The notes below the pieces were generated by a model. The model saw only the letters and a program-made list of their open reading frames with translations. It had not been told where the DNA came from and made no database searches. From assembly GCA_027600665.1 (NCBI GenBank), contig JADGJL010000623.1, positions 1-17,080 of the forward strand: a stretch of DNA of 17,080 bases. Reading direction: 5' to 3'. The number at the start of each line of letters is the position of its first letter. Position 1 is the first letter of the stretch. The position numbers and the translations under genes are program-made. The DNA is from Irineochytrium annulatum. Its lineage: Eukaryota; Chytridiomycota; Chytridiomycetes; Chytridiales; Chytridiaceae. Below are positions 1 to 8,508 of this stretch, piece by piece.

Positions 1-772
1 CATAGATTTATTTATTTTTTTCTTTTTTTTTTTCTTCCCCCCCCACCCCCCACTCCACCTTCGTGTGAGTTCTCGTTAGCTCTAGAGCCTTTCACCTCGC
101 AGGTGGCTGGAGCCGTAACTCGTTTATCGGAGAGGCCGGCATTCTATCATTGCGCGCTGAAGGAAACGCAACATTGTATTACGGGCTCTGATATAAATGC
201 AACGCTGACACGCACCAATAACATATAAATGCAGCCTTCATTACTCAGCGAGGGACTCCTCCCGTCCTGCTGACCGTCTTTGTCAGCGTTAGGGCGCCCC
301 CTGGTCAGCACGCATACCGTCGCCCACAAGCCGGGTAAACCCTCACCCCTCTCCGACCAACAACATGGTCGTGGAGCCCAGCCATGATGTGGGGGTTGGC
401 ACCCGGCTGTGGGGAAATCGGCAGGGGATTTGAAATCTTTCGGTGAAAAAATGAATTTTGCGCGGGCGCCTCTGCACCACTGCACAACGGGAGCGCCTCG
501 TTCCGCGGCAGGTCGTCAAAGGTGATTTGGAAGCGAGATCTCAACCCTCGTTCTTTTTCCCTCGACACTTCCCCCATCCTCCCCATCGACGTCGTCCTTG
601 AGACCTCCTGACCGCGGCCGTTGCCTACGTCTGACTACCTGTCCCCATCTCGACCGCCTCTTTTACCGCCAACCCCGAGGAAGAAAGGCCCGAAATCAGC
701 CCCGGCACCCCGTCCTCGCTGCTTACAGCTTCCACCATTCTCTCGTCAACTCCCGCCCCCGCGGTCTACGAC
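1..772. other. Upstream region of the GCLM-like gene; no gene seen
   Basis: No convincing gene. The first 60 bases are an almost pure pyrimidine tract (T-runs then C-runs). Minus-strand open frames at 147-485 and 305-586 show no recognisable motif or coding bias and are taken as chance. The last 200 bases before 773 are pyrimidine-rich, as in many fungal 5' leaders. A TTACTCAGC element at 241-249 resembles bZIP (AP-1/antioxidant-response type) sites; see findings. Confidence 0.5.
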
Positions 773-2337
773 ATGTCTCCCGTGGCGACCGTCCAGGGTT
801 GTGGCGACACGTCCTCCGACTCTTACGCCTCGCTTATCAAGCGGAAGCAGCAACAACACAACTCTACAACGGCGCCTCGGAGCACGCACGGCGTCGTCGC
901 TGGGAACGGGAACAACGCTGGGATGGCGCGGCTCATGTTTTCGACCGGCAACATCGCGCCGTCGTCGGTTCACCACCTCACGCGCGAGCACCAGATGAGG
1001 AACGCGAAGACGGCTGCCCCGACAACGGCATCGTTTACGAACGAGGTTGGTTGAGAGCCTTCTACCCTTTACTCCTCCCCCACGTGCATGTGGGATTCAC
1101 GTGGCAGATGCTGGGTCTCGCCGCTATCGGACTTTGACATCGTGCCCGCATATCTCGATCGCTGGTCTCACGCCTACCCTCCACACCCAGATCCTCTCCT
1201 CCATCGAGTCCCACCTCAAGCAGAGCGGCAACGGATCCATCGCCAAGGTCAACGGCCGGAGATCTCCCGCGCCGCACGCGCCTCAAACGGTTTGCTCCGT
1301 CACAGCCAACGTCACTAGCAACGGGCGGCATAGCGCGCCGGAGGACGACACGATCATCCACGTGGGATCGGCCGCGAACGTCACGGCGGAGGTGCTGGAG
1401 GATCGTGCCTCCCTGGACATCTCTGGTTCGTTACCGTTGCTTTGTGGCCAAAAAAATGCTATTTTTGGGCGCGCGTAAATCGCGCTGATCGAATTTGATC
1501 CGCCGCGAAGCGCCACTGGCCCCTTCCACACCGCCGACGTGACTTTAACCACGGACCGTACCTACAGCAACCCTTTTCTTCACCCTCCACTCGAACCCGG
1601 ACCACGTCCAGCGCGCCATAGACCAAGTCAAAGCCCACCTCCACGTCTCCCGCCTCGACTCCATCATCGCGCACTGGACACCGTCTACGACCCTTGTACC
1701 CTCCACCACCACCCACTCAGACGACGAGTGCTACCCATCCGGCGCCGACGTGGCGGGTGACTTCCTCTCCGGCATCCTCCCGTATTGGCAGGCCGTCGAC
1801 GCGGCGAGGATTGCGGAGGAGAAGACCTGCATGGAGGTTGTGCGGGAGGGTGGCGTCGTCGGGGATGAGGGCGCGCCGGCGAGGGTGCCGGTGGGCGTGA
1901 GCGGGTTCAGTCAGAGCGGGCTGGAGTTCTTCTTGCCGTCGGCGAGGGTCAAGCCGGATCATGTGCTGATCCCGGCGCATGAGACCGTCAGCCCCGCGAT
2001 CGAGAGATTGGCGAAGAGCGTTGGGTTTGAGATCAGGGTGCAGGCGGACTCGGCTGGTTAGCTTCGCTGACTGATTATGTTAAACCGATGTGGTCTAACT
2101 TGCTTGCGAACAGAAACACTCCCGGATGGACCGCTTGGCGAGCTTATTAGCAAGCTGAATGACGACCCGGCCGTCAGCGTCGTTACGCCAGAGTGGATTG
2201 TAAAATACACCGTCTTTGCCAAGACGAGGGGCGTGCTACTGGCGAAAGGGTTGGTGTTACTGAACAGTCTTTTCGGCCTTACTTGTCCTAATCGAGTTGT
2301 TTGTAGGTACATCGTGATGGCGACATCTCAATCATAA
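773..2337 (+). CDS. GCLM: Glutamate-cysteine ligase regulatory (modifier) subunit, 5 exons
   Basis: Predicted regulatory subunit of glutamate-cysteine ligase, which binds the catalytic subunit and tunes the first, rate-limiting step of cytosolic glutathione synthesis. The fold in this family is a catalytically inactive aldo-keto reductase-like barrel. Exons read as 773-1045, 1191-1425, 1568-2056, 2114-2249 and 2307-2337, giving 387 residues; the phases match at all four junctions. Family signatures: SATLFFTLHSN and LDSIIAHW (about residues 169-206), LPYWQ, and above all the C-terminal block EWIVKYTVFAKTRGVLLAKG followed by YIV (359-381), which corresponds to the WLLRYSVIVKSRG-type end of animal GCLM. 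Animal GCLM is about 274 residues; the excess lies in an N-terminal extension of roughly 50 residues and a low-complexity Ser/Pro/Asn-rich stretch near residues 105-160. The start at 773 has a good context; an in-frame ATG at 923 is an alternative that would remove most of the extension. Identification rests mainly on the C-terminal third and is fairly secure; exon 1 is the least certain part. Confidence 0.88.
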
Positions 2338-3452
2338 TCCCCTGATATTTATTATTATCGCATACCATATTTTTGTTCTTTTTTTCTTCTTCGTTTTGAT
2401 AGACGGTGGGAAAAGGCCGTGTGCATACACCTACGCTTGTGCTTTGTACACCCACCCACACACCTTTCGCATTCGTCCCGTGCCGGAATGTTTAATGACC
2501 AACTTTGCCGCCTTCTGGATGTAGTGTCGCTTTGTTTACTTTTGCTTCTTCGTCTTCATCTTTCCGCTCATTCTCCTATCACCCGCAGTTCAAGTACCTT
2601 TTAAGCTCGACGTGTGTAACTTCTATATATTGCTTCATTTACTACTCTAATCACAGTTATTACTCTACCCTTAGCTACTTCACGGCTGCTGATTTGAGTT
2701 TTTAATCCTTCGGTAATAAAAGGATTTTTTTGCGTGTTGTTTGTTCCCTTGGTGACCTCCTTTGATAGTCTTATGATGGTCGCCCCGTTTAAGTTGCAAC
2801 GGAGTTTTTGAAGGTCAAGTTCTTCCCTGGTGATAAGTTATTATTCGCTTTTTCTTCCCAGCTCTCTTACACAGCATTTGTATTCTGGCACACCTCTGGA
2901 CCGATGACTACCGAACCGGCTCCCGTTTTGCTGGTTTTTCTGGGAATCCCGAATATGCCAAAATTTTCTCGGATTCTACTTGGAGCAGGATCCAAAGCGG
3001 AGATAAAGGAAACACAGGCACGACAAGACAGGGCAATCATGACCGTTGTCAAGAGCAAGGCCTTTAGCGCTGATGCAGGCCCATTTTGCAGCCATTGGCG
3101 GGCTCTGGCCTCGTCAGCCTGTCGCCTTGTCAGCTCAATTATATTCCCCCCAACCGCCAAGATCAACTTGGCAGCGATAAGGTGCTGCAGCTTCGAAGTT
3201 TCTGTCTCCTCTAGAAAATGCACTGTGAGCCTGGAGCGGTACATGGCTGTCGTTCATCCTGCAGCTTGACCTTCGAAGTAAAGTCGCGAAATCATTTTCT
3301 TAGCTCCAGTTCCGACGTGATTTATTCATATATGAAACGCGCTACTCCACAGTATTGCCATAATCAAAAATCAACAACCTGCCTGGCCAAGCTTGATCGC
3401 AGCCACTTGACGCACACGGCGTCATCAGTCACGTCCTGGTTATGTCTACAGG
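2338..3452. other. 1.1-kb spacer without a supported gene
   Basis: This spacer lies between two convergent genes. 2338-2760 is T-rich and likely holds the 3' untranslated region of the GCLM-like gene. 2808-3269 stays open on the plus strand (153 codons, no ATG at its start) and 2867-3244 on the minus strand (125 codons), but codon third positions there are not GC-biased as in the neighbouring genes, and I recognise no motif. I saw no tRNA, 5S or spliceosomal RNA. The section just before 3453 should contain the 3' end of the RGG-box gene. Confidence 0.5.
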
Positions 3453-4427
3453 TCAGCCTCGAACAAAGTACGATCGCGACCAGGGATGCTCACCTTCGAC
3501 GTCAGCCTCCTCATCGTCGTCCCCGTCGTCCGCCTCCATATTGGACCCCTGGCGACGCGTAGCTGCACTACATCCCGCATTACCGACAAACCCCCCGCCC
3601 TCGACTCTATCGATCGCCCTCGAGTTGATCATCTCACCGGCGTCCTCGTCGTCGTCGTCCGAGTCCCTCGGGTATCCGGCCGGAACGTGCTGGCCAAAGT
3701 AGCGACCGGCTCCATATCCGTTGCTACCGCGAACGCCACCGCGGCCGCCACGTCTGTTGTTGTTTCCCTGCCCAACTCCGTGACTGCCGTTGTTGCCGCC
3801 CGGTTTACCCCTCAAACCGCCGTTGTTGTATCCGCCGCGACGAGCAGCCTGATGGCTCCGCCCACCACGTCCGGCGCCGCGTCCCCCGCGGCCGCCCTGA
3901 ACGCCACCGCGACCGCGCGTAGCGTTGTCGTTCGATCGGGCTCGCTGCTCGCTGCCGCCGCCGTCGCCCCCGCCGTGCTGCTGGGTGCGGTGGAGCCAAA
4001 ACTGGGCCGCCCGCGCGACGTCGGCGCTGACATCGACCGCCGACGAGCGCGACGCGTCGCCGTCCGTGCCCAAGTGCGACATCCTCGCCCCGTTGTTGTC
4101 CCCTTGCGCTCCCACCGTGCCACCCGACCGTGTCTCACGGGGCGCGACACCCAGGGCCGACGACGCCGGCGACGGCACCATCAAGCTTGCCACGAAGCCG
4201 GCCCTGGCCTGTCCTATGCGCGCATCCACACTCGCGACGGCCGTCTCGGCGTTCTTCAGGCGGGCCTCGAGCGCGGTGCGGTGATCGATGGCGCGGGCGA
4301 CCTCGGTGGCGAGACTCAGGAGGATCGGATACAGGGCCGCGGATTGGGCGTCAGGCGTAGGAGCAGGAGGCAGGCCGGGAGTCGAAGCGGGGGCCCAAGG
4401 GAGGGAGGCGGCGTGTTGGAAGTTCAT
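3453..4427 (-). CDS. RGG-box protein of unknown function, intronless
   Basis: A 324-residue protein, not assignable to a named family. The N-terminus is Pro/Ala-rich (2-30), followed by a helical, probably coiled-coil stretch (33-76) with LEARLKNAETAVASVDARIG. Residues 171-242 form an Arg-Gly-rich box with repeated RGG/RGRGG motifs and Asn-Gly runs (GYNNGG, GNNNRRGG), typical of RNA-binding, arginine-methylated, condensate-forming proteins. Two acidic patches follow: SDDDDEDAGE (256-265) and EADDGDDDEEADVEGE (298-313). The C-terminus is WSRSYFVRG. No RRM, KH or helicase domain is visible, so RNA binding would depend on the RGG box. It could help form a ribonucleoprotein granule through coiled-coil self-association; that is inference. 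The opposite strand is also open over most of the gene, so an antisense reading had to be considered; the ordered coiled-coil, RGG and acidic layout favours the minus strand. Confidence 0.7.
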   Translation of the reverse strand: MNFQHAASLPWAPASTPGLPPAPTPDAQSAALYPILLSLATEVARAIDHRTALEARLKNAETAVASVDARIGQARAGFVASLMVPSPASSALGVAPRETRSGGTVGAQGDNNGARMSHLGTDGDASRSSAVDVSADVARAAQFWLHRTQQHGGGDGGGSEQRARSNDNATRGRGGVQGGRGGRGAGRGGRSHQAARRGGYNNGGLRGKPGGNNGSHGVGQGNNNRRGGRGGVRGSNGYGAGRYFGQHVPAGYPRDSDDDDEDAGEMINSRAIDRVEGGGFVGNAGCSAATRRQGSNMEADDGDDDEEADVEGEHPWSRSYFVRG

Positions 4428-4865
4428 GACTGGAGAGTAGGTTAACGAGGATAATGGAAAGGGAGGAAAATGAGTTAAAAAGGCCGTTCGAGGAGAGTTG
4501 GGCTGTGGGACGGCAGCGGGATGGACTGCCTACGCGACGATTGATGGAATGCGATGGAGGTGAGACATCAAAGGATATTTGCATATCGACGTATGGTCGC
4601 GTTGTCGACGCGAAAGAGCTGTGTATGTTCAAGAGAGCAACGTTGTCAACATGTAATGATTGCAGCTGTACTGTCGCGAGGGAGTGCTGGCGAGCGACGG
4701 TGCAAACACGTGTAAGAGGCGCTAAAGGGCCAAGGTCGTAACTTGGTCGGTTTGGGGATGGTATCATATTATACATATGAACACAATTTATTGCTTGACT
4801 AAAGTAACTATAAGTGAATAACATGAATAACATGGTTGGTCAACTATGAATTTAACACTCAAATC
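4428..4865. promoter_or_regulatory. Promoter region of the RGG gene and 3' flank of the dCache-VWA gene
   Basis: Both flanking genes run on the minus strand, so this 438-bp spacer should hold the terminator of the receptor gene and the promoter of the RGG-box gene. No gene seen. On the minus strand the last 60 bases before the ATG at 4427 are pyrimidine-rich, like a fungal leader. About 170-190 bp upstream of that ATG is an inverted repeat, TCGCGT-5 nt-ACGCGA (4597-4613), that overlaps CGCGAAA (4609-4615); see findings. Confidence 0.45.
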
Positions 4866-7800
4866 TCACAGGTTCTCCAAGATCATGTTCCCGCTGATAA
4901 CCTTCACTGCCCTCGAGAACGCCTCCCTAATCCCATCCCCGCTCTTATCTGCCGTGAACACCAAGCCCCTCCCATCCGCCACGCACTTGACCATATCGTC
5001 AATCTTCCCCCGGTTCGACAACTCGCCGACCGTTATGACAATCAGCCCCAGTCCGGGATTTGCCTTGAGCTCCCGCATGAGGTCCGAGTGGCTGTTGGGC
5101 CTCGAGCTGTTGTCCTCCCCATCCGTCAGCGCCACAATCCACCTCTCCCTCCCGTCCTCCTGGCCCTTACCCCGCGTGATGGCCCGCACGGCCTGCAGAA
5201 CCGCGTCGTAGAACGCCGTGCTCCGATCGCAAGTGGTGTCGTTTTCTACCTTCGTCATCATCATGCTCAGAGCATCCTTCTCGCCCCGCACGGTCAGCCC
5301 AAACACCTCCCTCGCGCTCGTCTGGAACGTCGTCAACCCGACACGGTCCCTATCATGGCAGACGGACTCAATGATGAACTTGAGGCTCGACCGGCACGCG
5401 CGGATGTACGACCCGCTCATCGACCCGGAGCAGTCCAGGACGAAGCTCCAGTCGCGTAAGCGACCGCTACCGCCCAAGTGTCCGCCGCCGCCACCTTGCA
5501 CCTCCAGGTGGCCGAAGATCTCTTCGGCGAGCGCTCGGAATCGCCTCGCGACGTCGGGGCGACCGCAGCCCTGCGGTGCACTCGTCTCGCACAGCGCCAC
5601 GACCCTCGAGCAGCAGAGCCTTTGCAACGGCCGCACGACCACCTCGAATCGCTGCAGCACGTACGTGAACCACGTCAGCGCCTCGTTCGGCTTGCCGAGC
5701 GCCTCGGCCAGGATGCCCATGTTGGTACACGCGTGCTGCATGGCGACGGGGTCGCCCTTGTCGCGGACGATGTCGTACGCGTCCGAGATGAGCTCGGCGG
5801 CCTCGTCGACGTATCCGGTCTCGAGGCGGAGCTGCCCGAGGTTGCCGGAGCACTCGGCGATGCCCTGGAGGTGGTCTACGGAGCGGTAGAGGCGGAGAGA
5901 TTCGAGGAAGAGGTCCTCGGCACGACGCTGGGCGCTCGTGAGCGTTTGTTTGCCTTGGGGCACGCCGACACTGTTATCGCTGAGGGAGGCGTTGTCGAAG
6001 TCTTTGTAGAGGACGGCGAGGTTGGATTTCCGGTTTGCGAGGGAGATAATTAGGAGCCTGCGGGCGTCCTTGGCGGCCTCGTCCTGGTTGTTTGCGGCGG
6101 CGAGGAGGTTCTCGGAGATCTCGATGGCGCGGTTGAAGCAATCCAAGCTAAGCTCGAGCTCCCGGAGCTGCTTGTAGACGGAGCCCTTGTTGTTGAGGCA
6201 GACGCCACGGCCTCGCTCGTTTCGCAGGCGAATCATCATGGCCTCGGCGCGGTCGTAGTTCCGGAGCGCCTTTTGGAGATCGCCGGCGTGGTAAAGCTCG
6301 TTGCCGAATCGGATGGCGATGAGAAGATCCGCGAAGTTGCGCTGCACCTCCCGGAGCTCGCGGGAGGTCGCGTCCAGTTGGCCGACCTCAGCGTCCGGGT
6401 TCGCGCGGACGTTTGAAAGCCAGCCGGAAAGCTCGGCGACGGGTTTGAGGACGGCGGCCGAGACGCGGCGGGTGAGGAACAGGGCCAGGAGTAGAGCCAG
6501 AAGGAGAACGACGAGGGTGAGCGCAAGGGCTGCCGTCAGGAACGCGTTGGTAGAGGAGTGCATCTTGGAGGACAGGGCCGAGATGTCGGAGGATGGGGCG
6601 ATGGCGACGACGTAGTAGCCGGCGGTCGAGATACGGGAGGCCGCGAGCGTGTATTGTGGGCCACCGGGGGCATTGTAGAAATTTCGGGTAAGGCCATCAG
6701 CCGCGGCAGCCAGGACAAGTTTGAGAAAGGTGGCGGCGAGGTCCGTGTTGTTCGCGAACAAGATGCTGCTAATGGGCAGGGTTTGGGTGTAGATGTTGAG
6801 CGATGTGAGATTCTGGGGGTAGCTGACGACATAACCATCTGACTGTTTGAAACCTCGTTACTTTATCACACGGCAATTATAATCAAATTTTGCCGCGACC
6901 ACTTACATCAATGATGAAAATATATCCATTCTGAAGGACTGACACCTGCGAGAGTCGGTTGTTGAGGTCGTTCATTTGAGCTTGCACACCGATTACGCCG
7001 ACCAGAGCCGTCGCGTTGAAGAGTGCGGCCGACGCGGTAATCAACACCTTGCCTGAGGCCTTCGATAGATACGGCGCCGAGAACGTCACAGGTCCCAGCC
7101 CGGTCTTCAACGACGCCGCCCGGGTCGCTGGGTCGATCGCCGCGACCCTCTTGGCGACGGTGTACCACGGCCTACACCGGGCATAGTACCCGGCCTGGTT
7201 CAGCAGCTCCGTGGGCACGTTCGGTGTACTCGAGTCGCAGACGTTTTGGGACCTCGGATCAAAGCGGGTGATGTTGTAGACGAGTGGGTAGATCTGCCAG
7301 GTGTTGTCCTCGAGGCCAACCTGGACGGCTTGGACGCGCGTTTGGGCAATCGCGAGGGCGCGATAGACGTTGTCCAGGGGCGTAAGGGAACGAGATTCGT
7401 TAGTGGCCTGGTAGGTGGTCAGGTCCGACTGGCTCAGAATGTTGGGGTTGAAGAAGGCCGAGTATGTCGGGTAAGCCGCGATCGGAGGTGCAGGGGGGAG
7501 CGTGGGATCCACGGCGGTGGAGTGGGCTGTTCACGCCTGTTAGCATGCGACAAGGATTTCTCTGAAGGAAGTTGCACCCACTTGCATCCACAAAGAGCTG
7601 GCCGCTGAAGTAGGCCGGATACGGCTTCGCGCTAGCAGGGATGTTGAATTGCTGTTGCGGAACTGTTTGAGAGAAGCAACACGTTAGGCATGGTGACAAA
7701 GACTGCAGTACAAGGACAATACTTACGAGGGAAGCCGTCCCTGAAGTAGGCTGCTGCAACCTGAACATCCGAGATGTAGGTGGAGAAGATTGTGTCGATA

Positions 7801-8053
7801 GTCGAGGCATGTGTTTGGGCAGTGGCAATGAAGCCGTTCATGGCGTTCTGGAAAATGACATCCTCAATTGATGAGATCCAGCCCGGAGATAGGGAGAAGA
7901 TGACGGTGACGGTAAGGGCCCCTGTACGTGCGTTCGGGTTAGACGATGTTGGAAAAAAACGGAACAAAAATAAAAAGTATTCTGACCTAGGATAACCATT
8001 CCCAGCATCAAGGGAACAATCACCCTAATGATGATCTGCGATACGAACTTCAT
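4866..8053 (-). CDS. dCache-TM-HAMP-like-TPR-VWA membrane receptor, 5 exons
   Basis: A 979-residue receptor-like protein. Exons in transcript order are 8053-7987, 7921-7727, 7662-7582, 7526-6907 and 6842-4866; the four introns are 64-65 bp (the third is 55 bp) and the phases fit. TM1 spans about residues 8-33 and TM2 about 422-445 (a Leu/Ala/Val run ending in LTRRV), so residues 34-421 should face outward. They form a double Cache domain: RCRPWY (231-236), SAPYLSKASGKVLITAS, VGVIGVQ (to 296) and the distal strand IFIIDSDGYVVSYP. After TM2 comes a HAMP-like linker (KPVAEL, then REVQRNFADLL). About 5-6 TPR-like helical pairs follow (496-740), for example ALRNYDRAEAM and NLGQLRLETGYVDEAAELI. Next is a Gly-rich hinge (HLGGSGRL), then a C-terminal VWA domain (785-963) with an intact MIDAS: DCSGS (791-795), Thr in DRSTAFYDA (863) and Asp in LTDGED (895). 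It likely senses a small extracellular ligand and passes the signal to protein partners through TPR and VWA; no kinase or cyclase is present. The ligand is unknown. It is transcribed divergently from the next dCache gene. Confidence 0.93.
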
Positions 8054-8508
8054 AGTCGTCGCGTATCGTCACTATGGTCACAGTAACTTGAGTTTGGTGG
8101 CCGATTTCTGAGGTGGGTCCCACTGGAAGCGAGGCCTTTGAATGCGTCTCGAGCTACAGTTAGTGGCTGCGAGAAGACAGTCCGGCAGTGCCGACGAAGA
8201 GCTTGTGAGCAATCGACAACGTGCTCGCCTTCGGGGCAGCGTGCGAGATATTATAGGACCGCCACGCCAGCCTTGTCGTCGACTTCGCCGCGCGCCAGGT
8301 GGGCTGAAGCTGTGAAGAGCGCCTGGCCAATGGGACGCTGCTTCATTCAGCACTGCCAATGAGCGAGGCGCAGGCTCCATATTAAGACGATGTGTTGTGG
8401 AAGCGGGAGTTAAGTTCGGCATCGAGCGCAACCCCCTTCGAGGCCAGCCGCCGCCAGCGATCCCCTCCCTAGCCGAACCGGCCTGCCAACTACCCCGCTC
8501 CAGCGACC
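8054..8508. promoter_or_regulatory. Shared divergent promoter of the two dCache genes
   Basis: A 455-bp spacer between the two start codons; both genes must take their core promoters from it. Plus-strand CCAAT boxes lie at 8327-8331 and 8356-8360, 29 bp apart and roughly 150-180 bp before the rightward ATG. ATATTATA (8248-8255) reads TATAATAT toward the leftward gene, and TATTAA (8380-8385) could serve the rightward one. A perfect 11-bp odd palindrome, GTGGG-T-CCCAC, lies at 8113-8123, about 60 bp before the leftward ATG. The elements are visible; their use is inferred. Confidence 0.6.

Noticed and set aside
147..586. Two minus-strand open frames before the GCLM-like gene
   Set aside because: Short, mutually overlapping, no motif; one lacks a coding-like composition.
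598..1137. 179-codon plus-strand open frame overlapping exon 1 of the GCLM-like gene
   Set aside because: Arg/His/Pro-rich shadow frame of GC-rich DNA with no ATG at its start; the overlapping frame links to GCLM signature exons.
3486..4445. 319-codon plus-strand open frame antisense to the RGG gene
   Set aside because: It is the mirror of Gly/Arg/Asp codons in the RGG gene (Val/Ala/Thr/Arg runs) and has no domain.
5218..6053. Long plus-strand frames antisense to the TPR-VWA exon
   Set aside because: The minus-strand frame shows intact MIDAS motifs and TPR repeats, so these are shadows.
4866..8053. Calcium-channel alpha2delta/CACHD1-type protein
   Set aside because: VWA and Cache co-occur, but domain order is reversed and the VWA is predicted cytosolic behind TM2.
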